64,000 nucleotides of DNA from Serratia grimesii NBRC 13537 (GCF_001590905.1 NZ_BCTT01000014.1:237660-301659), one strand, 5' to 3'; shown: positions 10,885 through 21,645, numbered from the stretch's first letter. The notes: a model not told the origin generated them from the letters alone. A program made the numbers and translations.

Positions 10885-11970
10885 TTAGTCCTGTGGTTGA
10901 ACCTCTATTTTACCTTGTTCCACGCGGAACATCTTGCCCTTTTCACCGGCCATGTCGGTCACTTGTTCAGCGCTAACAGCACTGACAAAGACCTGGGCCT
11001 GGGTGGCTTTCAGGCGATCGGCCAGCAACCGGCGACGGCCGGTGTCCAGCTCGGAGGCAAAATCATCAATCAGATACAGGCAACGCCGCCCGCTCTGCCG
11101 GGTGAGAAACTCACCCTGCGCTAAGCGCAACGCGCACATCAGCAACTTAAGCTGACCGCGCGATAACAAATCCTCTACCGGCGTGCCGTCGGCACGTATG
11201 CGAAAGTCCGCTTTATGCGGCCCCACCGCGGTATAGGTTAACGCCCTGTCGCGCTCAAACTGGCGCTCCAGTAGCTCTCCGTAGTCACTCTCTTTGTCCC
11301 AGCCACGCTGGAAAGAGAAACTCAGGGCAAATTCGGGCAAAAACTGCGCGCATGTCGCGGTAATATCCGCGGCAATCGCGTCGCTGTAAGCTGCCCGCCA
11401 CTCACTGATACGCTCGGCCAAGGGGATCAATTCCTGATCCCAGGCACGGATCTGCGCATAGCGACTGACCTGGCGCAGCGCGGCATTGCGCTGCTTCAGT
11501 AACCGTTTCAGGTTGCTCCAGGCGGTGAAAAAACCGGGTTCGTTATGAAAACAACCCCAGTCCAGGAAGGCGCGCCGGAATTTCGGCCCGCCGTTTAGCA
11601 GGGTAAAACCTTCGGGGGTAATCAGTTGCATCGGCAATAACTGCGCCAGTTCAGCCACTTTGTGACCGTCACTGCCATCGATACGTACCTTGCTGTCCCC
11701 CTGACGGCTCTTGCTTAATCCTACGGATATTTCACGCTCTGCACCGTCAATGCGGCCGTGCAAAATGAATTCCGGCTGGTCGTGACGAATCACGCGCCCC
11801 GCCTGCAGGCTACGAAATGCCCGCCCGTGACCGAGGGTATACACCGCCTCAAGCACGCTGGTCTTTCCGCTGCCATTGGCACCCACCAGGAAATTGAACC
11901 CCGGCGCCAGTGCCAAATCCGCCGATTCAATATTGCGGAAATCTTTAATCAGTAAACGCGTTAATGCCAT
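10885..11970 (-). CDS. recF: DNA replication and repair protein RecF
   Basis: This is a 361-aa SMC-like ATPase that helps load RecA at ssDNA gaps with RecO and RecR. Walker A is GANGSGKT at residues 30-37, the ABC-type signature is seen as [18 protein letters not shown], and Walker B is [12 protein letters not shown]. Length is close to E. coli RecF (357). Unlike in E. coli, where recF starts directly at the dnaN stop, a 161-bp spacer containing a palindromic repeat separates the two genes. This copy may therefore rely more on its own translation signals or internal promoters in dnaN. Confidence 0.98.
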   Translation of the reverse strand: MALTRLLIKDFRNIESADLALAPGFNFLVGANGSGKTSVLEAVYTLGHGRAFRSLQAGRVIRHDQPEFILHGRIDGAEREISVGLSKSRQGDSKVRIDGSDGHKVAELAQLLPMQLITPEGFTLLNGGPKFRRAFLDWGCFHNEPGFFTAWSNLKRLLKQRNAALRQVSRYAQIRAWDQELIPLAERISEWRAAYSDAIAADITATCAQFLPEFALSFSFQRGWDKESDYGELLERQFERDRALTYTAVGPHKADFRIRADGTPVEDLLSRGQLKLLMCALRLAQGEFLTRQSGRRCLYLIDDFASELDTGRRRLLADRLKATQAQVFVSAVSAEQVTDMAGEKGKMFRVEQGKIEVQPQD

Positions 11971-11983
11971 GCCAAATCCATCA

Positions 11984-12124
11984 CCGGGAAATTACGCTCA
12001 ATGCGAGGGCGTTATCAGCGCCGGCAGTTTACGTATGGACAGCGCACAGCAACCGGAGCGTACACAGAGTACGTGAGGATTGCGAGCACTGCCCAAGCGT
12101 AAAATGGCAAGCAAGATAGCCCGG
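11984..12124. repeat. Palindromic intergenic element between dnaN and recF
   Basis: This ~141-bp segment begins CCGGG and ends CCCGG. It has TTACGCT near the left end and AGCGTAA near the right, so its ends are inverted relatives of each other. An internal hairpin CGTAC-ACAGA-GTACG lies at 12058-12072. The text around GCGAGCACTGCCCAAGCG resembles a dispersed repeat I recall from Serratia and Yersinia intergenic regions. I cannot verify the family here, and only one copy is visible in this window. Confidence 0.6.
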
Positions 12125-12131
12125 ATATCGA

Positions 12132-13232
12132 TCACAAACGCATTGGCATGACGACATAGGCGGCAGACTTACTGGCACCGTCTTCGATCTGCACGCTGGA
12201 GACCGAATCAGTCAACAACAAGCGCACATCTTCACACTTGAGTGCATTCAATACATCCAGCACATAGCTGACGTTGAACCCAATTTCCATCTCAGTGCCG
12301 TCGTAGCTGACGTCGAGGATCTCTTCCGCTTCTTCCTGTTCAGGGTTGTTGGCGGTGATCTTGAGTTGGTTTTGGCTGACATACAGGCGCACACCGCGGA
12401 ACTTTTCGTTCGACAAAATGGCCGCACGGGCAAAGGCCTGCTTAAGCAAGTCACAACCGGCTTCCAGCGTTTTGTCCGGGTTCTTCGGCAATACGCGACG
12501 ATAATCAGGGAAACGACCGTCAACCAGCTTGGAGGTGAAGATAAAATCACCCACGTGCGCACGGATGTTGTTACTGCCGATCTGCAATTGCAGTAGCGTA
12601 TCGCCACCGTCCAGCAGACGCACCAGTTCCATTACCCCTTTACGCGGCACGATCACCGAATGCGACGGTAATTGCTGGCCGATAGGCATCGAACACACCG
12701 CCAGACGGTGTCCATCGGTCGCCACGGTACGCAATTCTTCACCTTCGGTTTCGAACAGCATGCCGTTTAAGTAGTAGCGCACGTCCTGATGAGCCATCGA
12801 GAACTGCGTGGCTTCGATCAGGCGCTTAAGGGTCGCCTGCGGCAGAGAAAATTCAACTTCGCTCTGCCAGTCGTCCAGGTTCGGGAAATCTGCCGCCGGC
12901 AACGTAGAAAGAGAAAAACGACTGCGACCAGAACGCACCAGCATACGCTCGCCTTCCAACGTCACAGTGATCTCGGCCCCTTCAGGCAAGCCACGGCAGA
13001 TATCAAATAATTTACGCGCGGGGACGGTAGTCGCGCCCGCCTCATGAGGTTGGGACAGGGCAACGCGCGCCACCATCTCCATCTCCAGATCGGTGCCGGT
13101 CAACAGCAGGCAGCCTTCCGTCACCTGCAACAGCAGGTTACCCAGAATTGGCAGCGTTGGGCGGCCGCCCAGCGGGCTGCTCACCTGTTGCAGCGGTTTT
13201 AGCAGATGCTCACGTTCAACGATAAATTTCAT
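12132..13232 (-). CDS. dnaN: DNA polymerase III beta sliding clamp
   Basis: This is a 366-aa protein, exactly the E. coli length. It starts MKFIVEREHLLKPLQQVSSP and ends YVVMPMRL, which is the clamp's conserved C-terminus. Three repeated clamp domains of about 120 residues form the dimeric ring that tethers Pol III and other partners. The gene begins 4 bp after the dnaA stop, so it is transcribed with dnaA. Internal promoters within dnaA are known in E. coli but were not examined here. Confidence 0.99.
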   Translation of the reverse strand: MKFIVEREHLLKPLQQVSSPLGGRPTLPILGNLLLQVTEGCLLLTGTDLEMEMVARVALSQPHEAGATTVPARKLFDICRGLPEGAEITVTLEGERMLVRSGRSRFSLSTLPAADFPNLDDWQSEVEFSLPQATLKRLIEATQFSMAHQDVRYYLNGMLFETEGEELRTVATDGHRLAVCSMPIGQQLPSHSVIVPRKGVMELVRLLDGGDTLLQLQIGSNNIRAHVGDFIFTSKLVDGRFPDYRRVLPKNPDKTLEAGCDLLKQAFARAAILSNEKFRGVRLYVSQNQLKITANNPEQEEAEEILDVSYDGTEMEIGFNVSYVLDVLNALKCEDVRLLLTDSVSSVQIEDGASKSAAYVVMPMRL

Positions 13233-13236
13233 AGCG

Positions 13237-14628
13237 CTAGGAAGATAATGTTCTGATTAAATTGGAGAAATCTTCTTTGATGTCGTGACTTTCCTCACGC
13301 AACTGCTCGATCTTCCGGCAGGCGTGCAACACCGTGGTATGGTCGCGGCCACCAAACGCATCGCCGATTTCTGGCAGGCTGTGGTTGGTGAGTTCTTTCG
13401 CTAAGGCCATCGCCATTTGGCGTGGACGAGCAACGGAACGCGAGCGCCGCTTGGACAACAAATCTGCGATTTTAATTTTATAGTATTCCGCCACCGTCTT
13501 TTGAATATTATCGATGGTGACCAACTTTTCTTGCAGTGCCAGCAGATCGCGCAGCGCTTCACGCACGAAATCAATGGTAATGGCACGTCCGGTAAAGTTT
13601 GCGTTGGCGATCACGCGGTTTAACGCCCCTTCGAGCTCACGCACGTTGGAACGCAGGCGCTTGGCGATAAAGAACGCCACTTCGCCTGGCAGACGGATAT
13701 TGTTCTCGTCAGCCTTTTTCATCAGGATCGCTACGCGGGTTTCCAGCTCCGGCGGTTCGATGGCAACCGTTAATCCCCAACCGAAGCGGGATTTCAGGCG
13801 ATCTTCCACCCCGTTAATCTCTTTAGGATAACGGTCCGAAGTCAGGATAATCTGCTGATTGCCTTCTAACAGGGCGTTAAAGGTATGGAAGAACTCTTCC
13901 TGCGAACGCTCTTTGTTGGCAAAAAATTGGATGTCATCGATCAGCAGTGCATCGACCGAACGGTAATAACGCTTAAATTCTTCAATGGCATTGTTCTGCA
14001 ACGCTTTGACCATGTCTTGCACAAAGCGTTCAGAGTGCATGTAGACCACTTTGGCGTTAGCTTTGCGCGCCATGATGCCGTTGCCCACCGCGTGCAACAG
14101 GTGAGTTTTACCCAGGCCGGTGCCACCATAAAGGAACAACGGGTTATAAGCACCACCTGGGTTATCCGCTACCTGGCGAGCCGCCGCGCGCGCCAACTGG
14201 TTGGATTTACCTTCAACAAAGTTATCAAAGGTATGCTTTGGGTTAACGTTGGAACGGTAAGAAAGCTCTGGCTGCGGCGCCGCGTTGTCCCAGCTTGGCC
14301 GGGTAGGCGCAGCAACGCGTACCACGGGTGCACTCGGGGCGCTAACACTGGCGGTGACAGTTTGGCTGATGATTTGGGAAAGCGGTTTGCTGCCCACTTC
14401 AAAACGCAACAATGGGGCATCCGTACCGCAGAAATCATTCAACAGGCCATTGATATTGTTTAAGTACTTATCGCGAACCCAATCCAGCACAAAACGATTG
14501 GGCGCATAAAGCGCCAGGGTGTTGTCACTCAGTTCCGCCTGCAATGGGCGTATCCACATACTAAATTCTGTGGCAGGTAACTCATCCTGCAATCGGGCAA
14601 GACACTGCTGCCAAAGCGAAAGTGACAC
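13237..14628 (-). CDS. dnaA: Chromosomal replication initiator DnaA (GTG start)
   Basis: This is a 463-aa AAA+ initiator that binds oriC and opens the origin. Domain I is [18 protein letters not shown]. Domain II is a short linker rich in A, P and V. Domain III has Walker [16 protein letters not shown], Walker [10 protein letters not shown], and sensor regions [10 protein letters not shown] and [10 protein letters not shown]. Domain IV contains the DNA-binding signature [15 protein letters not shown]. The frame can be extended four codons to another GTG at 14640. GTG 14628 is preferred because GGAG lies 6 nt upstream and E. coli dnaA starts at the same residue with GTG. It is preceded by an autoregulatory region with DnaA boxes. 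Confidence 0.99.
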   Translation of the reverse strand: MSLSLWQQCLARLQDELPATEFSMWIRPLQAELSDNTLALYAPNRFVLDWVRDKYLNNINGLLNDFCGTDAPLLRFEVGSKPLSQIISQTVTASVSAPSAPVVRVAAPTRPSWDNAAPQPELSYRSNVNPKHTFDNFVEGKSNQLARAAARQVADNPGGAYNPLFLYGGTGLGKTHLLHAVGNGIMARKANAKVVYMHSERFVQDMVKALQNNAIEEFKRYYRSVDALLIDDIQFFANKERSQEEFFHTFNALLEGNQQIILTSDRYPKEINGVEDRLKSRFGWGLTVAIEPPELETRVAILMKKADENNIRLPGEVAFFIAKRLRSNVRELEGALNRVIANANFTGRAITIDFVREALRDLLALQEKLVTIDNIQKTVAEYYKIKIADLLSKRRSRSVARPRQMAMALAKELTNHSLPEIGDAFGGRDHTTVLHACRKIEQLREESHDIKEDFSNLIRTLSS

Positions 14629-14858
14629 GGCGGACTCCACTCGAACAAGATCAATAAAAGAAAAGAATCAGGCTACTTTTTTATAACTCATGATTTTTGA
14701 CACATACCCGGCATCGGCAGTTTGCCTGTGGGGGATGCGAACCGCCTTTCACGGTTTATGTCCCTCACGATCCCCGCTTGAGAGATCGCGATCGGAATGA
14801 CGGATCATAGCGCAATCCGCGCAAGAGATCCTCCCCTTCATCACAGATTAGATCCATT

Positions 14859-14867
14859 TTATCCACA
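14859..14867 (+). promoter_or_regulatory. DnaA box (dnaA autoregulation)
   Basis: This is a perfect TTATCCACA nonamer 230 bp upstream of the dnaA start codon, inside the GATC cluster. A second site, TTATCCACG at 14969-14977, is one base off consensus. Confidence 0.85.
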
Positions 14868-15018
14868 GGCCCCGGCCTGCGGCGATCTTTTCACCAGTCA
14901 CGCTAAATTGCAGGCAAAATCCCGTGTGAGTAACGGTATTTTTTACATTGTCAACCGGTTATACCCTGTTATCCACGCCGGATCCTGGGTTTTCGCTATA
15001 AGGATCGCATCGGGATCC

Positions 15019-15046
15019 TTGCGATTTACCCCTGAGTCCGTATAAT
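15019..15046 (+). promoter_or_regulatory. rpmH promoter, distal
   Basis: TTGCGA (15019-15024) and a perfect TATAAT (15041-15046) are separated by 16 bp and are directed toward rpmH. Confidence 0.7.
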
Positions 15047-15177
15047 CTTCGCCCTACGTGTGTACCTGGTTCCTTAATGGTGAGTCATTAACCGGACAGG
15101 ATTCTGCGGTGACCACGGGCCAAGACCGGATTTTACTCCGTATTGGCAGACAACCAGGTAGGCTAGCGCAATGTGAA

Positions 15178-15206
15178 TTGACTCAGGACTGTACAATTAT
15201 TACAAT
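15178..15206 (+). promoter_or_regulatory. rpmH promoter, proximal (strong)
   Basis: TTGACT (15178-15183), a 17-bp spacer, then TACAAT (15201-15206), about 105 bp before rpmH. This is a near-consensus sigma-70 promoter, as expected for a ribosomal-protein/RNase P operon. Confidence 0.8.
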
Positions 15207-15298
15207 CCCGCCTCTTTATATATTGCGATTGAGGCGTCGGTCGTCTTCACGCCGAGTAGCCAAACGCGTTTACTGATCAGTAATTATTTTAAGTTTAG

Positions 15299-15451
<153 letters not shown>

Positions 15452-15469
15452 TAAAAGCTAACCCGCTGA

Positions 15470-15829
15470 GTGGTTAAGCTCGCTTTTCCCAGGGAGTTAC
15501 GTTTGTTAACTCCCACTCACTTCACTTTCGTCTTCCAGCAGCCACAACGGGCTGGCACGCCGCAAATCACCATCCTCGGCCGCCTGAACCAGCTGGGGCA
15601 TCCCCGCATCGGTCTTACTGTCGCCAAAAAACACGTCAAACGCGCGCATGAACGCAATCGGATAAAACGCCTAACCCGCGAAAGCTTCCGTTTACTTCAG
15701 CACGAGTTACCGGCGATGGATTTTGTCGTAGTGGCCAAAAAAGGGATAGCGGATTTGGATAACCGCGCGCTGACGGAAGCTTTGGAAAAATTATGGCGTC
15801 GCCACTGTCGCCAGGCTCCCGCATCCTGA
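15470..15829 (+). CDS. rnpA: Ribonuclease P protein component (GTG start)
   Basis: This is the 119-aa basic protein subunit of RNase P, which binds the pre-tRNA 5' leader beside the catalytic RNA. The RNR signature is present as [16 protein letters not shown], preceded by [15 protein letters not shown] 15470 gives [15 protein letters not shown], matching the E. coli N-terminus. The 3' end overlaps yidD by 37 bp in another frame. Confidence 0.98.
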   Translation: MVKLAFPRELRLLTPTHFTFVFQQPQRAGTPQITILGRLNQLGHPRIGLTVAKKHVKRAHERNRIKRLTRESFRLLQHELPAMDFVVVAKKGIADLDNRALTEALEKLWRRHCRQAPAS

Positions 15830-16050
15830 TCGGGCTGGTGCGAGCTTACCAGCTCGTCATCAGTCCGCTGCTTGGGCCTCGTTGTCGCTTCCAGCCGACA
15901 TGCTCTCATTACGCAATTGAGGCATTAAGCAGGTTTGGCATGATAAAAGGCAGTTGGTTAGCATTGAAACGCGTATTAAAATGCCACCCTTTGAACCCAG
16001 GTGGCGATGATCCCGTGCCGCCGAAACCCGACGATAACAGAGAACACTAA
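15793..16050 (+). CDS. yidD: Membrane protein insertion efficiency factor YidD
   Basis: This is an 85-aa DUF37/HlyA-type small protein. The family core [20 protein letters not shown] and [13 protein letters not shown] with paired cysteines is complete, as is [13 protein letters not shown]. It is thought to assist YidC-dependent membrane insertion from the inner face of the membrane. It starts within rnpA and stops 2 bp before yidC, so translation of rnpA-yidD-yidC is probably coupled. Confidence 0.97.
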   Translation: MASPLSPGSRILIGLVRAYQLVISPLLGPRCRFQPTCSHYAIEALSRFGMIKGSWLALKRVLKCHPLNPGGDDPVPPKPDDNREH

Positions 16051-16052
16051 CG

Positions 16053-17690
16053 ATGGATTCGCAACGCAATCTTCTCCTCATCGCTCTGCTGTTCGTGTCT
16101 TTCATGATCTGGCAAGCCTGGCAAACGGACAATGCTCCGCAACCAGTCGCTCAGACCACGCAACAGACTTCGAACACTGCTACCGGTGATGCCGCAAGCT
16201 CAGCAGTTCCAGCCAGTGGCCTGGGTAAACTGATTACCGTTAACACTGACGTGCTGTCGCTGACCATCAACACCCGTGGTGGTGATATCGAGCAGGCTAA
16301 ACTGTTGGCCTACCCGGACACTCTGGGTTCATCGACGCCATTCCAGTTGCTGGAAACAACACCGTCATTTGTTTATCAGGCGCAAAGCGGCCTGACCGGC
16401 AGAAACGGTCCGGATAACCCGGCAAACGGCGAACGTCCTCTGTTCCAGGCGGCGCAGGACAGCTATACCCTGCCAGAAGGCCAGGATGAGTTGCGCATTC
16501 CGCTGACCTTTACCGGTAAAGACGGTGCGATCTACACCAAGACTTTCGTGCTCAAGCGTAACCATTACGCAGTTGGCGTTGACTACAACGTTGACAACAA
16601 AGGCACAACTCCGCTGGAACTGACCCTGTTCGGCCAACTGAAGCAGACGACTGAGCTGCCTAAGCACCGCGACACCGGCAGCAACAACTTCGCTCTGCAC
16701 ACCTTCCGTGGTGCGGCGTATTCATCCAGCGATGACAAATATCAGAAGTATGCGTTCGATAAGGACGAGAACCTGAGTGTCACCACGCAAGGCGGTTGGG
16801 TTGCGATGCTGCAACAGTACTTCGCCACTGCCTGGGTACCGGCAACGCAGGGTAGCAACACCTTCTATACCGCCAAGCCTGGCGATAACCTGTCTACCAT
16901 CGGCTTCAAATCTACGCCGGTAGTGGTACAGCCTGGTGCGCAACAACAGCTGAATGCGACCCTGTGGGTTGGCCCAGAACTGCAAGATCAGATGGCCCAA
17001 CTGGCACCGCATCTGGATCTGACCGTGGATTACGGTTGGTTGTGGTTCATCTCCCAGCCGCTGTTCAAACTGCTGAAGTTCATCCACGGCTTTATCGGTA
17101 ACTGGGGCTTCTCAATTATCATCATCACCTTCATCGTGCGTGGCATCATGTACCCGCTGACCAAAGCGCAGTACACCTCGATGGCGAAAATGCGCATGCT
17201 GCAACCAAAACTGCAGGCGATGCGTGAGCGTATTGGTGATGACAAACAGCGCATGAGCCAAGAAATGATGGCGCTGTACAAGTCTGAGAAAGTGAACCCG
17301 TTGGGAGGTTGTCTGCCGCTGGTTATCCAGATGCCAATCTTCCTGGCGCTGTACTACATGTTGATGGGTTCCGTTGAGCTGCGCCATGCGCCGTTCGCCC
17401 TGTGGATCCATGACCTGTCAGCGCAAGACCCGTACTACATCTTGCCAATCCTGATGGGCGTGACGATGTTCTTCATCCAGAAGATGTCGCCGACCACCGT
17501 GACTGACCCGATGCAGCAAAAAATCATGACCTTTATGCCGGTGATCTTCACAGTGTTCTTCCTGTGGTTCCCGTCTGGTCTGGTGCTGTACTACATCGTC
17601 AGTAACCTGGTGACCATCCTCCAGCAGCAGTTGATTTACCGCGGCCTGGAAAAACGTGGCTTACACAGCCGCGACAAGAAAAAGACCTAA
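16053..17690 (+). CDS. yidC: Membrane protein insertase YidC
   Basis: This is a 545-aa inner-membrane insertase. The first transmembrane helix (about residues 6-22, [17 protein letters not shown]) is followed by the large periplasmic P1 domain to about residue 340. The conserved C-terminal five-helix Oxa1 core follows, with [20 protein letters not shown] carrying the positively charged groove arginine, and [20 protein letters not shown]. It inserts proteins such as subunit c of ATP synthase, encoded further along in this window, alone or with SecYEG. It is the last gene before a strong terminator. Confidence 0.99.
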   Translation: MDSQRNLLLIALLFVSFMIWQAWQTDNAPQPVAQTTQQTSNTATGDAASSAVPASGLGKLITVNTDVLSLTINTRGGDIEQAKLLAYPDTLGSSTPFQLLETTPSFVYQAQSGLTGRNGPDNPANGERPLFQAAQDSYTLPEGQDELRIPLTFTGKDGAIYTKTFVLKRNHYAVGVDYNVDNKGTTPLELTLFGQLKQTTELPKHRDTGSNNFALHTFRGAAYSSSDDKYQKYAFDKDENLSVTTQGGWVAMLQQYFATAWVPATQGSNTFYTAKPGDNLSTIGFKSTPVVVQPGAQQQLNATLWVGPELQDQMAQLAPHLDLTVDYGWLWFISQPLFKLLKFIHGFIGNWGFSIIIITFIVRGIMYPLTKAQYTSMAKMRMLQPKLQAMRERIGDDKQRMSQEMMALYKSEKVNPLGGCLPLVIQMPIFLALYYMLMGSVELRHAPFALWIHDLSAQDPYYILPILMGVTMFFIQKMSPTTVTDPMQQKIMTFMPVIFTVFFLWFPSGLVLYYIVSNLVTILQQQLIYRGLEKRGLHSRDKKKT

Positions 17691-17699
17691 GCGTAGTGT

Positions 17700-17764
17700 A
17701 AGGGTTCGGCACGCTGAACCCTTGCTGCGATAGAGAAGAGGCGGTCATTAAGACCGCCTTTTTG
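17700..17764 (+). terminator. Tandem hairpins ending the rpmH-yidC transcript
   Basis: A first stem AAGGGTTC/GAACCCTT (17700-17707, 17716-17723) is followed by a classic intrinsic terminator AGGCGGTC/GACCGCCT (17739-17746, 17752-17759) with TTTTT. The mnmE start lies 28 bp beyond, so mnmE may have its own promoter or rely on read-through. Confidence 0.85.
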
Positions 17765-17791
17765 CATATTGAATTGTCAGAGAGAATCATT

Positions 17792-19156
17792 ATGAGCACT
17801 ACCGATACCATCGTAGCCCAAGCCACCCCGCCGGGACGCGGCGGCGTCGGCATTTTGCGCATTTCCGGCCGTGGCGCCAAAGACGTCGCCCAAGCGCTGC
17901 TCGGCAAACTGCCCAAGCCGCGTTACGCCGATTACCTGCCATTCCGTGATGCCGATGGTGCTACTTTGGATCAGGGTATTGCGTTGTGGTTCCCAGGCCC
18001 CAATTCGTTTACCGGTGAAGACGTGCTGGAACTGCAAGGCCACGGTGGGCCGGTTATCCTCGATCTGCTACTCAAACGTGTGCTGGCGTTGCCCGATGTG
18101 CGCATCGCACGGCCCGGTGAGTTCTCCGAGCGCGCATTCCTCAACGACAAGCTCGATCTGGCGCAAGCGGAGGCGATTGCCGACTTGATCGACGCCAGTT
18201 CAGAGCAAGCGGCACGTTCCGCAATGAACTCGTTGCAAGGGGCATTCTCTACCCGTATCCACCAGCTTGTGGAAGCACTCACTCACTTGCGAATCTATGT
18301 GGAAGCAGCGATCGACTTCCCTGATGAAGAAATCGACTTCTTGTCTGACGGTAAAATCGAAGCGCAACTCAACGGTGTCATGGCCGATCTGGACAGCGTG
18401 CGTGCCGAGGCGCGTCAAGGTAGCCTTCTGCGTGAAGGGATGAAAGTGGTCATCGCTGGGCGACCAAACGCCGGAAAATCCAGCCTGCTGAACGCATTAG
18501 CCGGCCGTGAAGCCGCGATCGTCACCGATATCGCTGGCACCACTCGCGATGTATTGCGTGAACATATTCACATCGACGGTATGCCACTGCATATCATAGA
18601 CACCGCAGGCCTGCGTGAAGCCAGTGACGAAGTTGAACGTATCGGTATCGAACGTGCATGGAACGAGATCGAACAGGCGGACCGTGTACTGTTTATGGTC
18701 GACGGTACCACCACCGCGGCTACCGAACCGACAGAGATTTGGCCAGAATTTATGGCGCGTCTGCCACACAGCCTGCCCATCACCGTAGTACGTAATAAAG
18801 CCGATATCACCGGTGAGACGCTGGGTATGACCGAAGTAAATGGCCACTCACTTATTCGCCTGTCGGCGCGTACCGGCGAAGGTATCGATCTGCTGCGTGA
18901 TCATCTTAAGCAGAGTATGGGCTTCACCAGTAATATGGAAGGCGGCTTCCTGGCACGCCGTCGTCACCTGCAGGCACTTGAGCAAGCAGCCCAGCATCTG
19001 GTTGAGGGCAAAGAACAGTTAGTGAGCGCTTACGCGGGGGAGCTGCTGGCCGAAGAATTGCGTCTGGCACAGCAAGCGCTGAGTGAAATCACCGGTGAGT
19101 TTACCTCCGATGATCTGCTGGGACGTATTTTCTCCAGCTTCTGTATCGGTAAGTAA
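17792..19156 (+). CDS. mnmE: tRNA modification GTPase MnmE
   Basis: This is a 454-aa GTPase which, with MnmG (encoded at 46.2-48.1 kb), installs the 5-carboxymethylaminomethyl group on wobble uridine 34. The N-terminal tetrahydrofolate-binding domain starts [18 protein letters not shown]. The G domain, inserted in a helical domain, has [14 protein letters not shown] (about 222), GTTRD and DTAGLRE, with the NKAD base-recognition motif. The protein ends CIGK with the essential cysteine. An in-frame ATG 10 codons upstream lies next to the terminator and was rejected in favour of 17792. Confidence 0.99.
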   Translation: MSTTDTIVAQATPPGRGGVGILRISGRGAKDVAQALLGKLPKPRYADYLPFRDADGATLDQGIALWFPGPNSFTGEDVLELQGHGGPVILDLLLKRVLALPDVRIARPGEFSERAFLNDKLDLAQAEAIADLIDASSEQAARSAMNSLQGAFSTRIHQLVEALTHLRIYVEAAIDFPDEEIDFLSDGKIEAQLNGVMADLDSVRAEARQGSLLREGMKVVIAGRPNAGKSSLLNALAGREAAIVTDIAGTTRDVLREHIHIDGMPLHIIDTAGLREASDEVERIGIERAWNEIEQADRVLFMVDGTTTAATEPTEIWPEFMARLPHSLPITVVRNKADITGETLGMTEVNGHSLIRLSARTGEGIDLLRDHLKQSMGFTSNMEGGFLARRRHLQALEQAAQHLVEGKEQLVSAYAGELLAEELRLAQQALSEITGEFTSDDLLGRIFSSFCIGK

Positions 19157-19192
19157 GCCAAAAATACGGCCCAGGGCTGATTTTTCACCACC

Positions 19193-19220
19193 AGAGCGGG
19201 TAAATTATTTTACTTGCTCT
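19193..19220 (+). terminator. Hairpin after mnmE
   Basis: A 12-bp stem with two G-U pairs (19193-19204 with 19209-19220) and a TTAT loop, 36 bp after the mnmE stop. There is no T tract behind it, so termination is uncertain. Confidence 0.4.
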
Positions 19221-19314
19221 CGGTGATTGATGCCTGAGCGGCCGGTCACAGCACCCTTCAGAGCCAACGCGATATACTGAGCGGCAAAGTATCCCCTCTC
19301 AGGAAAGAGCAGGC

Positions 19315-20115
19315 ATGGCATTAACCCTCAGAGTGTTGCTGGAAAACCGACGCGCCGCCAGCGTGGACAAATCATTGCAGGCTAAAGCCGGGTTAAGCCT
19401 GTTGATTCAGGATGAAACCGACTTGGTTTTATTCGATACCGGCCCTGACGGCAGTTTTCTGCATAACGCGACGCTGATGGGCATCGACCTGTCCCGAATA
19501 ACCGCCACCGTGCTGTCACATGGCCATTATGACCACTGCGGTGGCGTCCCCTGGTTACCCGATAACAGCCGTATCATCTGCCATCCGCAAATCGCCGACG
19601 AGCGCTACGCAGCCATGAAGCTACTTGGCCGCACCCAAAAAATAAAAAAACTGTCGCTGGATATTGATTACTCGCGCCATCGCATGGAGTACAGCCGTCA
19701 GCCACTGCAGATCAGCGAACGCTTTATGTGGTCAGGAGAGATCACGGTTGCCAAACCGAAGGCCTATGGCGTGATCGGTGGCAAAACTGAGGCGGTGGAT
19801 TATGTTATCGACGAAGGCGTGCTGATTTATAAGTCCGAACGCGGGCTGGTGATTATTACCGGCTGTGGGCATCGCGGGATCATTAACATCGTGCGTCACT
19901 GCCAAAAGATCACCGGGGTCAGTAAGATCCATGCGTTGATCGGCGGATTCCATCTGCGCTGTGCATCGCCGCGCCGGATATGGCAGGCTCGACAGTTTCT
20001 GAATCAGCAAAAGCCAGAAAAACTCATGGGCTGCCATTGTACCGGTACCTGGGGGCGGCTGTGGCTACCGGAGATGATATCACCGGCAACGGGAGACACT
20101 TTCGTTCTGGAATAA
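19315..20115 (+). CDS. MBL-fold metallohydrolase (COG1237/MJ0888-like)
   Basis: This is a 266-aa metallo-beta-lactamase-fold protein. The metal site SHGHYDHCGG supplies H69, H71, D73 and H74. Further ligands fit H186 in GCGHRGIINIV and H241 in CHCTGTW, and GGFHL at 210-214 is typical of this subgroup. Relatives are annotated as dihydropterin-6-yl-methyl ribofuranosylaminobenzene 5'-phosphate synthase-like, but the function in bacteria is unproven. No signal peptide is visible. A GCAGG ribosome-binding site lies just ahead of ATG 19315. It sits alone between mnmE and the N-monooxygenase, 120 bp before the latter and on the same strand, so joint transcription is possible. Confidence 0.85.
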   Translation: MALTLRVLLENRRAASVDKSLQAKAGLSLLIQDETDLVLFDTGPDGSFLHNATLMGIDLSRITATVLSHGHYDHCGGVPWLPDNSRIICHPQIADERYAAMKLLGRTQKIKKLSLDIDYSRHRMEYSRQPLQISERFMWSGEITVAKPKAYGVIGGKTEAVDYVIDEGVLIYKSERGLVIITGCGHRGIINIVRHCQKITGVSKIHALIGGFHLRCASPRRIWQARQFLNQQKPEKLMGCHCTGTWGRLWLPEMISPATGDTFVLE

Positions 20116-20235
20116 TACGCCAACAAGTACATTGGTTTTCCCCGCCGAACGATTGAACAAGGTCCAGATCCCCCCACCTTGCCAAAATTCACCTAAGCTT
20201 ATCTCAGCCATTTTTGTCGGGAGAGATAAGAAAAA

Positions 20236-21549
20236 ATGAATGAACCACTGGATTTACTGGGTGTCGGCCTTGGCCCCTTCAATCTCAGCCTGGCCGCGCT
20301 GGCCTATGAAAGTGGTGACATCAATTACACTTTTCTCGATCGAAACGCCAGCTTCCGCTGGCATCCCGGTATGCTACTGCCTTCCGCCTATATGCAGACC
20401 TATGTACTGCAGGACCTGGTTACGGCGGTAACACCCCGTAGCCAATTCTCCTTTATCAACTATCTGGTCGAGCAGAAAAAAATTTATCGATTTTTGATCA
20501 CCGAACAGCAAATTATCAGCCGTGAAGAGTTCTCCGACTACTTGAGTTGGGCCTGCGATAGATTAGATGGACTACAGTTTTCACAGTCGGTTGAAAGTAT
20601 TGATTTTGACGATGACAAGCAGCTGTTCGAGGTGCGCACTATCAACCAGACTTTGTGGGCGAAGAATATTTGCCTGGGTACCGGTCACGCCCCTTGGTTA
20701 CCGGCGGAGTTTTATCCGATGCTGGGAGAAAACTGCCTGCATGCTGCCGAAATCGCCATTCGTAATCCGGACCTTAGGGGCAAACGCGTAACCATTGTCG
20801 GAGGAGGCCAAAGTGGTGCAGATATTTTCCTGAACGCGCTACGCGGCCATTGGGGAGAAACAGCACAGCTAGACTGGATTTCCCGTCGCCCTAACTTCCA
20901 ACCGCTGGACGAGTCCGCCTTTACCAATGAATATTTCACCCCGGAATACGTCGACTATTTTTATACTCTGCCGCAGGATATTCGTGAACGCGAGATAAAG
21001 GCTCAGAAGTTACCTGCGGACGGTATCAGTAATCATACGCTGCGTACGCTGTACCGTGAGTTGTACATGCGTTTCGACGTCATGCATCAGCCGCGTAATG
21101 TACGTCTTTTACCGCACCGTACGCTGCTGGCAATCGAACCAACGGACAGAGGCTATCAATTACGAACCCGCCACGGTTTGGAGAATCGCCAGGAAGGATT
21201 TCACGCCGACGTCGTCATTTTAGCAACAGGTTACCGCCCTTCACTCCCATCCTACCTAAAGCCACTGTTACCGCGCATACCTTTCGACGACCAGCAACAC
21301 TTGCCACTGCTACCGGATTTTAACCTTGAGTGGCAAGGACCTGAACAGAATCGCATTTATGCGGTGAATGCCGGTATACATAGTCACGGCAGTGCCGAAG
21401 GGGGCCTTAGCCTGATGGCTTGGCGCTCTGCCCGCATTCTCAATCATCTACTCGGCAAACCCCATTTTGATTTGACGCCGAACGCATCGATGATCCAATG
21501 GTGGAGCGACGCCCCTCCAGACAACGATATTACAAAGTCCAACAAATAG
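20236..21549 (+). CDS. Siderophore-type amine/amino-acid N-monooxygenase (SidA/IucD/PvdA family)
   Basis: This is a 437-aa flavoprotein of the N-hydroxylating monooxygenase family. FAD binds at GVGLGPFNLSLAAL (residues 9-22). The family block WHPGMLLPSAYMQTYVLQDL and SFINYLVEQ follows. NADPH binds at VTIVGGGQSGADIFLNAL (about 185-202), and the C-terminal ILATGYRPS motif is present. Such enzymes hydroxylate the side-chain amine of lysine, ornithine, putrescine, cadaverine or histamine as the first step of hydroxamate siderophore synthesis. No acyltransferase, NIS or NRPS synthetase is adjacent, so it is an orphan here. The downstream neighbour is a PPTase-like gene. Substrate cannot be assigned by eye. 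Confidence 0.85.
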   Translation: MNEPLDLLGVGLGPFNLSLAALAYESGDINYTFLDRNASFRWHPGMLLPSAYMQTYVLQDLVTAVTPRSQFSFINYLVEQKKIYRFLITEQQIISREEFSDYLSWACDRLDGLQFSQSVESIDFDDDKQLFEVRTINQTLWAKNICLGTGHAPWLPAEFYPMLGENCLHAAEIAIRNPDLRGKRVTIVGGGQSGADIFLNALRGHWGETAQLDWISRRPNFQPLDESAFTNEYFTPEYVDYFYTLPQDIREREIKAQKLPADGISNHTLRTLYRELYMRFDVMHQPRNVRLLPHRTLLAIEPTDRGYQLRTRHGLENRQEGFHADVVILATGYRPSLPSYLKPLLPRIPFDDQQHLPLLPDFNLEWQGPEQNRIYAVNAGIHSHGSAEGGLSLMAWRSARILNHLLGKPHFDLTPNASMIQWWSDAPPDNDITKSNK

Positions 21550-21645
21550 GATAAAACGCATACTGTTTTTTAATGATAAATCCTAGACTTATGCTTAATC
21601 TAATCCTCCTGCGTTTTCAGCGACCCCTCTGTCATGGAGTGAATA

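Noticed and set aside
14797..15276. Two short plus-strand frames in the dnaA-rpmH region (82 and 72 codons)
   Set aside because: They overlap DnaA boxes and promoters and show no coding signature.
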